Shown here piece by piece: positions 50,517-60,200 of a stretch of DNA of 64,000 nucleotides. The DNA is taken from contig NZ_JAFY01000002.1 in assembly GCF_000526375.1 (NCBI RefSeq), forward strand, positions 1,178,001-1,242,000. The letters run 5' to 3'. Under the pieces are notes generated by a model. The model ran no database searches and had not been told where the DNA came from. It saw only the letters and a list, made by a program, of their open reading frames with translations. Numbering within the stretch: the stretch's first letter is position 1; every line of letters begins with the position of its first letter. This stretch comes from Aminiphilus circumscriptus DSM 16581. GTDB taxonomy: Bacteria; Synergistota; Synergistia; Synergistales; Aminiphilaceae. The position numbers were made by a program, and so were the translations under genes.

Positions 50517-53498
50517 ATGACCGAGAATCAGATCGAACACCTTCTGATAGAAAAGCTGATCGACCTCAAATACACCTACCGCCCGGACATACGCGACCGT
50601 GCGGCGCTGGAACGAAACTTCCGCCAACACTTCGAGGCTTTGAACCGTGTGAAACTCACGGACAACGAATTCGGCAGACTGTTGGAGGACATCGTCACCC
50701 CGGACGTCTTCGCCGCCGCCCGCCGTCTGCGCGAACGCAACACCTTCGAGCGCGACGACGGCACGCCTCTCCATTACACGCTGGTCAACATCAGGGACTG
50801 GTGCAAGAACACCTTCGAGGTCGTCAACCAGTTGCGCATCAGCACCGACTACAGCTATCACCGCTACGACGTGATCCTGCTGATCAACGGCGTCCCCGTG
50901 GTGCAGATCGAGCTGAAGACGCTGGCGATCAGCCCGCGCCGGGCGATGCAGCAGATCGTCGAGTACAAGAACGATCCAGGAAACGGCTACGGAAAAACGT
51001 TGCTCTGCTTCATGCAGCTCTTCATCGTCAGCAACCGCAGCGATACTTGGTACTTCGCCAACAACAACAACCGACATTTCAGCTTCGACGCCGACGAACG
51101 CTTCTTGCCATTCTATCAGTACGCGGACCAAAGCAACAGGAAGATCACCCACCTGGACAGCTTCGCCGATGCCTTTCTGGCCAAGTGCACCCTGGGCGAG
51201 ATGATCAGCCGCTACATGGTGCTCGTGGCGTGCGAACAGAAGCTCCTGATGATGCGTCCCTACCAGATCTACGCCGTCAAGGCGATAGTGGAGTGCATTC
51301 ATCAACACTGCGGCAACGGCTACATCTGGCACACCACCGGCAGCGGGAAGACCCTCACGTCCTTCAAGGCATCGACCCTGCTCAAGGACAACCCCGACAT
51401 CGACAAATGCCTCTTCGTGGTGGACCGAAAGGACCTCGACAGGCAGACCCGGGATGAGTTCAACAAATTTCAGGAAGGCTGCGTCGAAGAGAACACCAAC
51501 ACCGAAACCCTGGTGCGGCGCCTGCTCTCCGAGGACTATGCCGATAAAGTGATCGTCACCACCATCCAGAAGCTCGGCCTCGCGCTCGACGGCAACAACA
51601 GCAGGCGCAACTACGCGGAGCGGCTGGAGCCCTTGCGCCGCCAGCGCATGGTGTTCATCTTCGACGAGTGCCACCGGTCGCAGTTCGGCGAGAACCACAA
51701 GGCCATCAAGGAATTTTTCCCCAACGCCCAGTTGTTCGGGTTCACCGGCACACCCATCTTCGAGCAAAACGCTTCCTGCCAGCAGATCGAAGGACAGCAG
51801 GCCAGCTATCGAACCACGGCGGACATCTTCCAGCAGCAACTGCACGCCTACACCATCACGCACGCCATCGAGGACCGGAACGTCCTTCGCTTCCATGTGG
51901 ACTACTTCAAACCGGAAGGAAAGATTCCGCCCAAGACCGGCGAGCCTCTCGAAAAGAAAGCCATCGTCGACGCGATTCTCGCCAAGCACGACGCCGCCAC
52001 CAACGGGCGCAAGTTCAACGCCCTGTTCGCCACCTCGTCGATCAACGACGCCATCGAGTATCATGAACTCTTCAAAACGGTGCAGGCCGAAAAAGCGGCG
52101 GCGGACGAAAACTTCCGGCCGCTGAATGTGGCCTGCATCTTCTCGCCCCCCGCCGATGGCAACAAGGATGTGCAGCAGATACAGGAAGATCTGCCGCAGG
52201 AAAAGGCCGACAACGAGCAGGAGCCCGAAAAGAAGAAAGAGGCCCTCAGGGGCATCATTGCCGACTACAATGCGCGGTATGGCACGAACCACAGCGTGGG
52301 CGAATTCGACCTCTACTCTCAGGATGTGCAGACGCGCATTAAAAACCAGCAGTACCCGAACAGCGATTTGCCGCACAACGAAAAGATTGACATTGTCATC
52401 GTGGTGGACATGCTGCTCACCGGCTTCGACTCCAAGTTTCTGAACACCCTGTACGTGGACAAGAACTTGAAGTATCACGGGCTGATTCAGGCTTTTTCCC
52501 GCACCAACCGCGTGCTCAACGACACCAAGCCCTACGGCAACATTCTCGACTTCCGCAGTCAGCAGGACGCCGTGGACACCGCCATTGCCCTCTTTTCCGG
52601 CGAGGCGAGCAAACCCGCCAAGGAGATATGGCTTGTGGAGAAAGCGCCGGTGGTTATCGAAAAGCTGGAAAATGCCGTGCAGCATTTGGGGCAGTTCATG
52701 CACTCGCAGGGGCTGGAAAACAAACCCGAAGCGGTGCCCAACCTCAAAGGGGACGAGGCTCGTGCAACGTTCATCAACCTCTTTAAAGAGGTGCAACGCC
52801 TCAAAACCCAGTTGGACCAGTACACCGACCTGACGGACGGGGACAGGGAGAAAATCGAGCAGGTGCTGCCCAAGGAGGAATTGCATGCCTTCAGAGGTGT
52901 CTATCTGGACACCGCGCTGCGTCTGAAGGCAAAACAGGGCAAGGGCGATAAAGACGCGGGGTCGGAGGGGGGGGAAATGGTCGATCAGCTTGATTTCGAA
53001 TTCGTCCTTTTCGCCTCCGCGGTGATCGACTACGACTACATTATGGCGCTGATCGCGACGTATTCGCAGCAGAAGCCCGACAAGCAGAAAATGAACCGCG
53101 AACAGCTTATTGGTCTCATCCAGGCCGACGCCAAGTTCATCGACGAGCGCGACGACATCGCCGAGTACATCGAAACCCTGGAAGTGGGCAAAGGGTTGGA
53201 CGAGAAGGCCGTCCGCGCCGGTTACGCACTCTTCAAGGAGCAAAAGAACGCCCGCGAGCTTGCCGCCGTTGCAGAAAAACACGGCATCGAGTCCGCCGCC
53301 CTGCAGACCTTCGTGGAGACCGTCCTGCGCCGCATGGTCTTCGACGCTGATCTCTTGGGCGACCTGCTCGCCCCGCAAGGGCTTGGCTGGAAGGCGCGCA
53401 CGCAGAAGGAGCTGGCGCTGATGGAGGACATGATTCCGCTGTTCAAGAAACTCGCCCAGGGACGGGAGATATCGGGGTTGAGCGCGTATGAGCAATAA
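50517..53498 (+). CDS. hsdR: Type I restriction enzyme R subunit
   Basis: 993 residues. The N-terminal nuclease region has YDVILLINGVPVVQIELKT (ELK of the PD-ExK site). The translocase has Walker A WHTTGSGKTLTS, Walker B FDECHRSQFG and motif III FTGTPIF, later FSRTNRVLND. A C-terminal helical region binds the methylase. ATG at 50517 with GGGGGG 6 nt upstream. It cuts unmethylated DNA after ATP-driven translocation together with HsdM and HsdS. First gene of the R-S-rhuM-M operon. Confidence 0.93.
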   Translation: MTENQIEHLLIEKLIDLKYTYRPDIRDRAALERNFRQHFEALNRVKLTDNEFGRLLEDIVTPDVFAAARRLRERNTFERDDGTPLHYTLVNIRDWCKNTFEVVNQLRISTDYSYHRYDVILLINGVPVVQIELKTLAISPRRAMQQIVEYKNDPGNGYGKTLLCFMQLFIVSNRSDTWYFANNNNRHFSFDADERFLPFYQYADQSNRKITHLDSFADAFLAKCTLGEMISRYMVLVACEQKLLMMRPYQIYAVKAIVECIHQHCGNGYIWHTTGSGKTLTSFKASTLLKDNPDIDKCLFVVDRKDLDRQTRDEFNKFQEGCVEENTNTETLVRRLLSEDYADKVIVTTIQKLGLALDGNNSRRNYAERLEPLRRQRMVFIFDECHRSQFGENHKAIKEFFPNAQLFGFTGTPIFEQNASCQQIEGQQASYRTTADIFQQQLHAYTITHAIEDRNVLRFHVDYFKPEGKIPPKTGEPLEKKAIVDAILAKHDAATNGRKFNALFATSSINDAIEYHELFKTVQAEKAAADENFRPLNVACIFSPPADGNKDVQQIQEDLPQEKADNEQEPEKKKEALRGIIADYNARYGTNHSVGEFDLYSQDVQTRIKNQQYPNSDLPHNEKIDIVIVVDMLLTGFDSKFLNTLYVDKNLKYHGLIQAFSRTNRVLNDTKPYGNILDFRSQQDAVDTAIALFSGEASKPAKEIWLVEKAPVVIEKLENAVQHLGQFMHSQGLENKPEAVPNLKGDEARATFINLFKEVQRLKTQLDQYTDLTDGDREKIEQVLPKEELHAFRGVYLDTALRLKAKQGKGDKDAGSEGGEMVDQLDFEFVLFASAVIDYDYIMALIATYSQQKPDKQKMNREQLIGLIQADAKFIDERDDIAEYIETLEVGKGLDEKAVRAGYALFKEQKNARELAAVAEKHGIESAALQTFVETVLRRMVFDADLLGDLLAPQGLGWKARTQKELALMEDMIPLFKKLAQGREISGLSAYEQ

Positions 53499-54753
53499 TA
53501 TGGAAGAAGCGGACATGACGGCGAAAACAAAGCGCGCATTGGTGCCTAAACTGCGCTTCCCCGAGTTCCGGGATGCGGGGGAGTGGGACCTTGATTTACT
53601 TGGTAATAAAACAATCTCTAAATTCATAGATGAGAGAGTATCGATAGATAAACTGAACCTTGAATCATATGTAAGCACTGAAAATTTACTACACGATTAT
53701 GCTGGAGTAACGAGGGCTACTAAACTTCCAATTTCAGGTTCTTTCACATGTTACAAGAAAGATGATGTCCTAATATCAAATATTCGACCATATTTAAAAA
53801 AAGTATGGTCCGCAGATAAAGAAGGAACTTCTTCCAATGATGTTATCGTTATTCGTGCGGGGGAAAGGATCGCGAGTAACTTTTTAGTCTTTGTCCTCAA
53901 GAATGATCAGTTTATACACTATGTCATGACAGGTGCTAAAGGCGTAAAAATGCCCAGAGGAGATATTTCTTCGATGAAGGAGTATCCTGTAGCATTTCCA
54001 AAAGACGACGAACAAAAAAAAATCGCCGACTGCCTCACCTCCGTCGACGAGCTGATAACCTTGGAGGCCCGGAAGATCGACGCGCTCAAGGCCCATAAAA
54101 AAGGACTGATGCAGCAGCTTTTCCCCGCCGAAGGCGAAACCCTCCCCAAACTCCGCTTCCCCGAGTTCCGAGATGCGGGGGAGTGGGAGGAGAAGAAACT
54201 TGGGGAAATAGGCAATGTCTTAATGTGCAAAAGAATATTTGCTGAAGAAACGAATGATCGAGAAGGAGTACCATTCTTTAAGATTGGAACATTGGGTGGA
54301 ATTGCGGATTCATTTATCAGCAGACAGTTGTTTGATGAGTATAGATCAAAATATAACTACCCAAAAAAAGGTGAAGTATTATTGACATGTAGCGGTACAG
54401 TAGGGAAGTGCATTCCATACAATGGAGCGGATGCGTATTACCAGGATTCGAATATAGTTTGGATAGCTAATCCCACTCGCGTTATTAGCAATGAGTTTTT
54501 ATTTTATATATTATCAAGTGTTGACTGGAGCCGACTGAACTCCACCACAATAACTCGGATATATGGAGATGACTTAAGAGCCATCTCTCTTGTTTTTCCG
54601 GCAGATCCTGTGGAACAACAAAAAATCGCCGACTGCCTCTCCTCCCTCGACGACCTTATCGCCTTGCAGTCCCAAAAACTCGACGCGCTCAAGGCCCATA
54701 AAAAAGGGCTGTTGCAGCAGCTTTTCCCGTCTCCGGGCGAGGTGGGGGAATGA
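53488..54753 (+). CDS. hsdS: Type I restriction-modification specificity subunit
   Basis: 421 residues with two target-recognition domains (about 35-165 and 235-370), each preceded by PKLRFPEFRDAGEWE and followed by a conserved helix (QKKIADCLTSVDELI...KAHKKGLMQQLFP and QQKIADCLSSLDDLI...KAHKKGLLQQLFP). The TRD coding parts (about 53590-54010 and 54200-54600) are strikingly AT-rich, while the flanking repeats match the GC-rich genome, a sign of TRD exchange. It starts within the end of hsdR and its stop overlaps the next start (ATGA). Confidence 0.92.
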   Translation: MSNNMEEADMTAKTKRALVPKLRFPEFRDAGEWDLDLLGNKTISKFIDERVSIDKLNLESYVSTENLLHDYAGVTRATKLPISGSFTCYKKDDVLISNIRPYLKKVWSADKEGTSSNDVIVIRAGERIASNFLVFVLKNDQFIHYVMTGAKGVKMPRGDISSMKEYPVAFPKDDEQKKIADCLTSVDELITLEARKIDALKAHKKGLMQQLFPAEGETLPKLRFPEFRDAGEWEEKKLGEIGNVLMCKRIFAEETNDREGVPFFKIGTLGGIADSFISRQLFDEYRSKYNYPKKGEVLLTCSGTVGKCIPYNGADAYYQDSNIVWIANPTRVISNEFLFYILSSVDWSRLNSTTITRIYGDDLRAISLVFPADPVEQQKIADCLSSLDDLIALQSQKLDALKAHKKGLLQQLFPSPGEVGE

Positions 54754-55765
54754 CGCAGCTCATTCTCTACACCAGCGAAGACGGGCAAAGCCGGGTGCAA
54801 CTGCGGGCCGACCGGGGCACGGTGTGGCTCGGCCAGCGGCAGATGGCCGAACTTTTCGATGTCTCGCCGGACAATATCGGCCTGCATCTGAAAAACATCT
54901 ACGCCGACGGCGAGCTGCGCCGCGAAGCAACTGCCGAGGAATCCTCGGTAGTTCAAACCGAGGGCGGGCGCGAGGTGCGCCGCATGGTCACGCTCTACAA
55001 CCTCGACGCCATTCTCGCCGTGGGGTATCGCGTGCGCTCGCCGCGCGGCGCGCAGTTCCGGCGGTGGGCCAGCACCGTGCTGGCGGAGTATCTGCGCAAG
55101 GGCTTCGTCATGGACGACGAGCGGCTGAAGAACCCAGACGGCCGCCCGGACTATTTCGACGAGATGCTGGCGCGCATCCGCGACATATGCGCCTCGGAGA
55201 AGCGCTTCTATCAAAAAGTGCGCGATCTCTTCGCGCTGGCTGCCGATTACAACAAGACCGATGAGGCCACACAGAGTTTTTCGCCGCCGTGCAGAACATG
55301 CTGCTGTACGCCGTCACGCGGCGGACCGCCGCCGAAATCATTCTCGACTGCGCCGACGCGGAGGATGCGCATTTCGGCCTGCTGTCCTGGACGGGCGATC
55401 GGGTACGCAGGCACGACATTCTGGTGGCCAAGAACTACCTGACCGAAGAGGAAATCGACACGCTCAACCGTCTGGTGGTGATCTTTCTCGAAACCGCCGA
55501 ACTGCGGGCCAAGCGGCAGACGGTCACCACCATGGCCTTCTGGCGCGGGAACGTTGTGCGGATCATAGCCGACAACGGCTTCCCCCTGTTGGAGGGGGCG
55601 GGATCGGTCAGCCATGATCGCATGAAGCAGCGCATCGCTCCGCTGTTTTTGGACTACGAGCACCGCCGAAAAGCCGAAGAAGCCCGCGCTGCGGACGCAC
55701 AGGACGAGGCCGAGCTGCAAGCGCTGGAACACAGGATAAAGGATCGCAAGGAGGCAGCACGATGA
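54750..55765 (+). pseudogene. rhuM: RhuM-family protein with a frameshift
   Basis: Reading frame 1 (from ATG 54750) encodes the N-terminal two thirds of RhuM (VWLGQRQMAELFDVSPDNIGLHLKNIY, GYRVRSPRGAQFRRWAS, LAADYNKTDEATQ). Around 55275 the homology jumps to the next frame, which continues FFAAVQNMLLYAVTRRTAAE, KNYLTEEEIDTLNRLVVIFLETAELRAKR and GAGSVSHDRM to 55765. A single missing base in ACACAG-AGTTTTT explains it. It is a true mutation or a sequencing error at a T-run. RhuM genes are often embedded in type I RM operons; their role is poorly known. Confidence 0.85.
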
Positions 55766-57369
55766 CCGAACACGACAAGAGAAGACTTGGCGCAACCCTC
55801 TGGGCAATCGCCGATCAACTGCGCGGGGCGATGAACGCGGACGACTTCCGCGACTATATGCTCTCCTTCCTCTTCCTGCGCTACCTTTCGGACAACTACG
55901 AGGCCGCGGCGCAGAAGGAGCTGGGGTTGGATTACCCAAAGCTGCTTCCCGGCGACCGCCGCCCTCCGTTGGCCGTGTGGTACGGGCAAAACCCCGGCGA
56001 TACCGACGAGTTCGAAAAACAGATGCGCCGCAAGACGCACTATGTGATCAAGCCGGAGTACCTCTGGAGCAGCATCGCCGAGATGGCGCGCACCCAGAAC
56101 GGCGAGCTGCTGCACACTCTCGAAAAGGGCTTCAACTACATCGAGAACGAATCCTTCGCCAGCACCTTCGCCGGACTGTTCTCCGAGATCAATCTCAATT
56201 CGGAGAAGCTGGGGAAGGACTACGCGGCGCGCAACGCCAAGCTCTGCACCGTCGTCAAAGAGATCGCCGAGGGGCTGGCGCAGTTCTCCACCGACAGCGA
56301 CACTCTGGGCGACGCCTACGAGTTTCTTATCGGCCAGTTCGCCGCCGGTTCGGGAAAGAAGGCGGGGGAGTTCTACACGCCGCAGCAGATATCAAGCGTC
56401 CTCTCCGGCATCGTCACGCTGGACAGCCAGGAACCGGCCACCGGAAGGAGGAAGACCCTTGAAAGCGTCTTCGACTTCGCGTGCGGTTCCGGCTCCCTGC
56501 TGCTCAACGTGCGCCGCCGCATGGGGGCGAACGGCATCGGCAAGATTTACGGCCAGGAGAAGAACATCACCACGTACAACCTGGCGCGCATGAACATGCT
56601 GCTGCACGGAGTGAAGGATTCGGAGTTCCATATCTACCACGGCGACAGCCTCACAAATGACTGGGACTGGCTGCGCGAGATGAACCCGGCGAAGATGCCG
56701 AAGTTCGACGCGGTGGTGGCAAATCCGCCGTTCAGTTACCGATGGGATCCGAACGAGGCGATGGGCGATGACATGCGCTTCAAGAACTACGGTCTCGCGC
56801 CTAAGTCCGCCGCGGACTTCGCCTTTCTGCTGCACGGCTTCCACTATTTGAAGCCGGAGGGCGTCATGGCGATCATCCTGCCGCACGGCGTTCTTTTCCG
56901 GGGCGGCGCGGAAGAGCGCATCCGCACGAAGCTGCTCAAGGACGGCAACATCGACACGATCATCGGCCTGCCGGCGAATCTCTTCTACTCGACGGGGATT
57001 CCGGTCTGCATTCTCGTGCTGAAGAAGTGCAAGAAACCGGACGACGTGCTCTTCATCAACGCCGCCGAGCATTTCGAGAAGGGAAAGCGTCAGAATGTCC
57101 TGACGCCGGAGCATATCGACAAGATTCTCGACACCTACCAGCGCCGCAGGGAAGAGGACCGTTACGCCCGCCGCGTGTCGATGAAGGAGATCGAAAAGAA
57201 CGGCTACAACTTGAACATCACGCGCTACATCAGCACGCAGCAGGAGGAGGAGCCGATCGATCTGCACGCTGTCAACGCCGATCTGGTCGAGTTGACGCAA
57301 AGCATCGAGGCGGCGCGGAACAAGCACAACGCGTTTCTCAAAGAGCTGGGCCTGCCACCCTTGCCGTGA
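55762..57369 (+). CDS. hsdM: Type I restriction-modification N6-adenine methyltransferase subunit
   Basis: 535 residues. The N-terminal helical HsdM_N domain (LWAIADQLRGAMNADDFRDYMLSFLFLRYLS) is followed by the methyltransferase domain with GEFYTPQQISSVL, motif I FDFACGSGSLLLN and catalytic motif IV NPPF (VVANPPFSYRW). It methylates the recognition site chosen by HsdS and is required for restriction. The start overlaps the rhuM stop (ATGA), so all four genes are coupled. Confidence 0.93.
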   Translation: MTEHDKRRLGATLWAIADQLRGAMNADDFRDYMLSFLFLRYLSDNYEAAAQKELGLDYPKLLPGDRRPPLAVWYGQNPGDTDEFEKQMRRKTHYVIKPEYLWSSIAEMARTQNGELLHTLEKGFNYIENESFASTFAGLFSEINLNSEKLGKDYAARNAKLCTVVKEIAEGLAQFSTDSDTLGDAYEFLIGQFAAGSGKKAGEFYTPQQISSVLSGIVTLDSQEPATGRRKTLESVFDFACGSGSLLLNVRRRMGANGIGKIYGQEKNITTYNLARMNMLLHGVKDSEFHIYHGDSLTNDWDWLREMNPAKMPKFDAVVANPPFSYRWDPNEAMGDDMRFKNYGLAPKSAADFAFLLHGFHYLKPEGVMAIILPHGVLFRGGAEERIRTKLLKDGNIDTIIGLPANLFYSTGIPVCILVLKKCKKPDDVLFINAAEHFEKGKRQNVLTPEHIDKILDTYQRRREEDRYARRVSMKEIEKNGYNLNITRYISTQQEEEPIDLHAVNADLVELTQSIEAARNKHNAFLKELGLPPLP

Positions 57370-57603
57370 TCTGAAATCGCTGGTGCTTCCCCGGAAAAGG
57401 CACCGCTTCGAACGTTCAAAGCTGTCCTGCCCGTGTGGAGAGGAACGGTTTTTGTTGGGGACATCCGGATTCCGGCACCAGGGGGACATCCACTTTTCCG
57501 AAGGTGTACGCATTCCATTGTGACGGAACAGAAATGATTCCTGACTCCGTCGGTCTTTTTCGGTGTCGTCATCCTGCTTTTCCGTGCGGCGTGCCGGACG
57601 CCC

Positions 57604-57632
57604 CTGACACGGGAAGAACGCTGGGCTATACT
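57604..57632 (+). promoter_or_regulatory. Promoter of chrA
   Basis: CTGACA (57604-57609), 17 nt, TATACT (57627-57632). The rest of 57370-57743 holds nothing else recognisable. Confidence 0.6.
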
Positions 57633-57743
57633 TGTACAGCCACACGACGGAGGAAAAAAACGTCGCTTCCAGAGAAAGAGAAGGAAAGGAAAAAAGACGA
57701 GGAAAATCCCAATTCGGAGGGCGATCCGTGAAGGAGGTGGCGC

Positions 57744-58976
57744 ATGCGGAGCGGAAGAACCGATCCCCCTTCGCCGGGGAAGGATGTGCCTGCTGGGCAG
57801 GGAAATCGGCCTGTCCGCAGGGCGGTCTTTCTGAAGGATGTGTTTCTCTGTGCGCTCGGTGCCTATGGTGGCCCGGAGGCGCACATGAGCGTCTTTCTGG
57901 ACCAGATGGTGGTCAGGCGGGCCTATCTCGGCGAGGCCGATCTGATCGAACTGATCGCCCTCTGCAGCATTCTTCCCGGTCCGACCAGCACCCAGACCCT
58001 TGTCGCCATCGGCCACAAGGTGGGGGGGCCGTGGCTGGCCGCGCTGGCCATGCTCGTCTGGGCGCTTCCGGCGCTCGCGGTGATGACGATCCTCTCGTTC
58101 CTCTACCAGTTTCTCGCCGCGTGGAACATCTCCTTCGGGGTGCTGCGCTATCTCGGTCCCATGGCGGTCGGGTTCATCCTCGTCGCCGCATACCGCATCG
58201 GACGAAAGGTGGTCACCGATGCGCTGACGATGCTGCTGTTCCTCTTCGGGGCGGTCACCACCTACTTCATCCGCGCTCCCTGGATCTTTCCCGCGGTGCT
58301 GCTTTTTGGGGGTGCCGCGAGCGTTCTCCTCGCCCGCGAACCAGACATGTGGAATCGGGTCCGTCTTTCGCCTCCGTGGATCTATCTGGTGCTCTTCGCC
58401 CTGTTCGCGCTGGGCGGACTCTTCGTGGAGCATCTCACCGACAGCCGCTCGGTCCTCCTCTTCGAGAGCTTCTATCGCTACGGTTACCTGGTCTTCGGCG
58501 GAGGGCAAGTGGTGGTGCCCGTCATGCACAGCGATCTTGTCCAGCACTGGAAGTTCATGACCGACCAGGAGTTTCTCACCGGCTACGGCTTGGTGCAGGG
58601 GCTTCCCGGGCCGATGTTCAGCTTTGCCGCCTATGCAGGGGGAATGGCGGCGCGGGGAGGTTCGGCGCTGCAACAGGTGTTCGGGGCGGTCGCTGGGGGC
58701 GTGGGGATCTTCCTGCCGGGCCTTCTGCTCATCTACTTTGTCTATCCCGTGTGGGAGGGGCTCAGACAGATTCGGGCGGTGCGCATCTCCCTCCGGGGCA
58801 TCAACGCCGTCGCTGGAGGCCTGATTGCCGTATCCGCGGTGATCCTCATGCGGGCGAGCGGTTTTCAGCCCGACGGTCTGGCCGCAACGGCCCTTTCCGT
58901 GGGGCTGCTGGCCTGGGGAAAGATCCCCGCTCCGCTGATCGTACTCTTCGCGCTGTGTGCGGGGATCGTTCTCTGA
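57744..58976 (+). CDS. chrA: Chromate transporter ChrA family protein (two-domain)
   Basis: 410 residues with two homologous CHR domains. The N-terminal signature GAYGGPEAHMSVFLDQMVVRRAYLGEADLIELIALCSILPGPTSTQ and the repeat FGGGQVVVPVMHSDLV...FLTGYGLVQGLPGPMFSFAAYAG identify long-chain ChrA. It is a chromate/sulfate exporter in studied cases; another oxyanion is possible. ATG 57744 with AAGGAGGTGG upstream. Confidence 0.9.
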   Translation: MRSGRTDPPSPGKDVPAGQGNRPVRRAVFLKDVFLCALGAYGGPEAHMSVFLDQMVVRRAYLGEADLIELIALCSILPGPTSTQTLVAIGHKVGGPWLAALAMLVWALPALAVMTILSFLYQFLAAWNISFGVLRYLGPMAVGFILVAAYRIGRKVVTDALTMLLFLFGAVTTYFIRAPWIFPAVLLFGGAASVLLAREPDMWNRVRLSPPWIYLVLFALFALGGLFVEHLTDSRSVLLFESFYRYGYLVFGGGQVVVPVMHSDLVQHWKFMTDQEFLTGYGLVQGLPGPMFSFAAYAGGMAARGGSALQQVFGAVAGGVGIFLPGLLLIYFVYPVWEGLRQIRAVRISLRGINAVAGGLIAVSAVILMRASGFQPDGLAATALSVGLLAWGKIPAPLIVLFALCAGIVL

Positions 58977-59100
58977 GTGGCGCACGGTGCGGCAGAGAAG
59001 TAGCGTTGTAAAAGGCTTTTGTCATGGCGATGCCGTCCGGTCTCTTCCGCAGTGATTTTCGATCAGAGTCAGGCTGAAGTGGAGAAAGGAGAGTGAGGCC

Positions 59101-59853
59101 GTGAAGAAAAAAGCGCTGTTCGTCACGGACCCGCAGGTGGATTTCTGCAGTCCTTCGGGGTCTCTTTACGTTCCGGGGGCCGAGGAGGACTGCGCACGCA
59201 TCGCCGAGCACATCGACCGGCGCGGGGAGGAGTACGCGAGGATTTTCGTGAGCCTTGACGTGCACACCCGGGGCTCCATCTTCTTCCCCGAGTTCTGGGA
59301 GGGCGTGGACGACGCCGCGAGGCGCCCCGAGCCCTTCACCGGCATCGACCTCGAGATGTACCTGAAGGGCGAATGTGCATGGGTCCCGAGAGATGCCGTC
59401 GTCAGGGAGCACGTGGTGTCCTACTTCCGGGAGCTCGCCGCGAAGGGAGAACGGGAGTTCACCATCTGGCCCATTCACTGCATTGCGGGCACGGAGGGCG
59501 CGAACATCCATCCCTCCGTCGCCCTGGCCCTGGAGCGGCATACCGTGAGGACCGGAAGGCCCCTCGATCTCGTCTTCAAGGGCTACCGTCCCTATGTCGA
59601 GCAGTACTCCGCCTACATGCCCGAGGTCGAAGCCGTCCTCGTCGACGGGGACATCCGGGAGATCGTTCTCTGCGGCGAGGCGCTGTCTCACTGCGTCCTC
59701 CACACCGCCGGGGACATGCGGGAAGCGCTCGCAAGGCGAGGGTATTCCGTCGCCATCGACATTTTGGACGGGTGTTCCTCGATCATTCCCGGATTCGAGA
59801 CGGCGACGAGAAAGGCGCTTGCGAGCCTCCGCATCGGCACCGCTCCGTTCTGA
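59101..59853 (+). CDS. Isochorismatase/nicotinamidase-like cysteine hydrolase
   Basis: 250 residues. Asp10 in FVTDPQVDFC, HCIAGTEG and the Cys in ILCGEALSHCVLHTA correspond to the Asp-Lys-Cys triad frame of isochorismatase-like hydrolases; the SLDVHTRGSIFFPEFW segment fits the nicotinamidase metal site region (D-x-H). GTG start at 59101 with AAGGAG upstream. Probably an amidase of nicotinamide or a similar small amide; substrate not certain. Confidence 0.8.
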   Translation: MKKKALFVTDPQVDFCSPSGSLYVPGAEEDCARIAEHIDRRGEEYARIFVSLDVHTRGSIFFPEFWEGVDDAARRPEPFTGIDLEMYLKGECAWVPRDAVVREHVVSYFRELAAKGEREFTIWPIHCIAGTEGANIHPSVALALERHTVRTGRPLDLVFKGYRPYVEQYSAYMPEVEAVLVDGDIREIVLCGEALSHCVLHTAGDMREALARRGYSVAIDILDGCSSIIPGFETATRKALASLRIGTAPF

Positions 59854-59971
59854 TTTGCGATTGCTCCTTGGAAGGTTGGAAGGGTGCGTGGAAGAATCTG
59901 TCACAAGGTGTCCTGAAGGGCATCCTCAATGCGTTCCGTCTTCGCGACGGGGCTGAAGAGTTTCTTGGAAT

Positions 59972-60061
59972 CTCTCAATAAGGCTACGTAAGCTCCGCGG
60001 AGCGCCTCGCAAAACTCGATGCGACCCAAGTCAAGGGAAAGCGAAAAGCCTTTCTTCAGAG
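59972..60061 (-). repeat. MITE-like 90-bp element, copy D
   Basis: Most diverged copy: ends CTCTCAATAA and TTCTTCAGAG, inner GCGCCTCGCAAAACTCGATGCGACC. Same orientation as copy C. The outer flank TTTCCTTTGG repeats that of copy B. Confidence 0.75.
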
Positions 60062-60137
60062 TTTCCTTTGGTTTTTGAACAGGCTCGTCGTTTTCCGCCG
60101 TCAAACGAAAAAACGGACGGCGGAGTCGCAGCTTTTC

Positions 60138-60176
60138 CGAGGGGGATGCAGAACGAGAGCCTCCGCATCCCCCTCG
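60138..60176 (-). terminator. Hairpin after the acyl-CoA ligase gene
   Basis: CGAGGGGGATGC (60138-60149) pairs with GCATCCCCCTCG (60165-60176), 25 nt after the gene's stop; only a short downstream T-poor run. Confidence 0.6.
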
Positions 60177-60200
60177 CTCGTTTCCGAAGAAGCGGACCGA

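Noticed and set aside
50472-53678. Open frame of 1068 codons antisense to hsdR
   Set aside because: hsdR on the plus strand has clear motifs throughout; the antisense frame has none and reflects codon bias.
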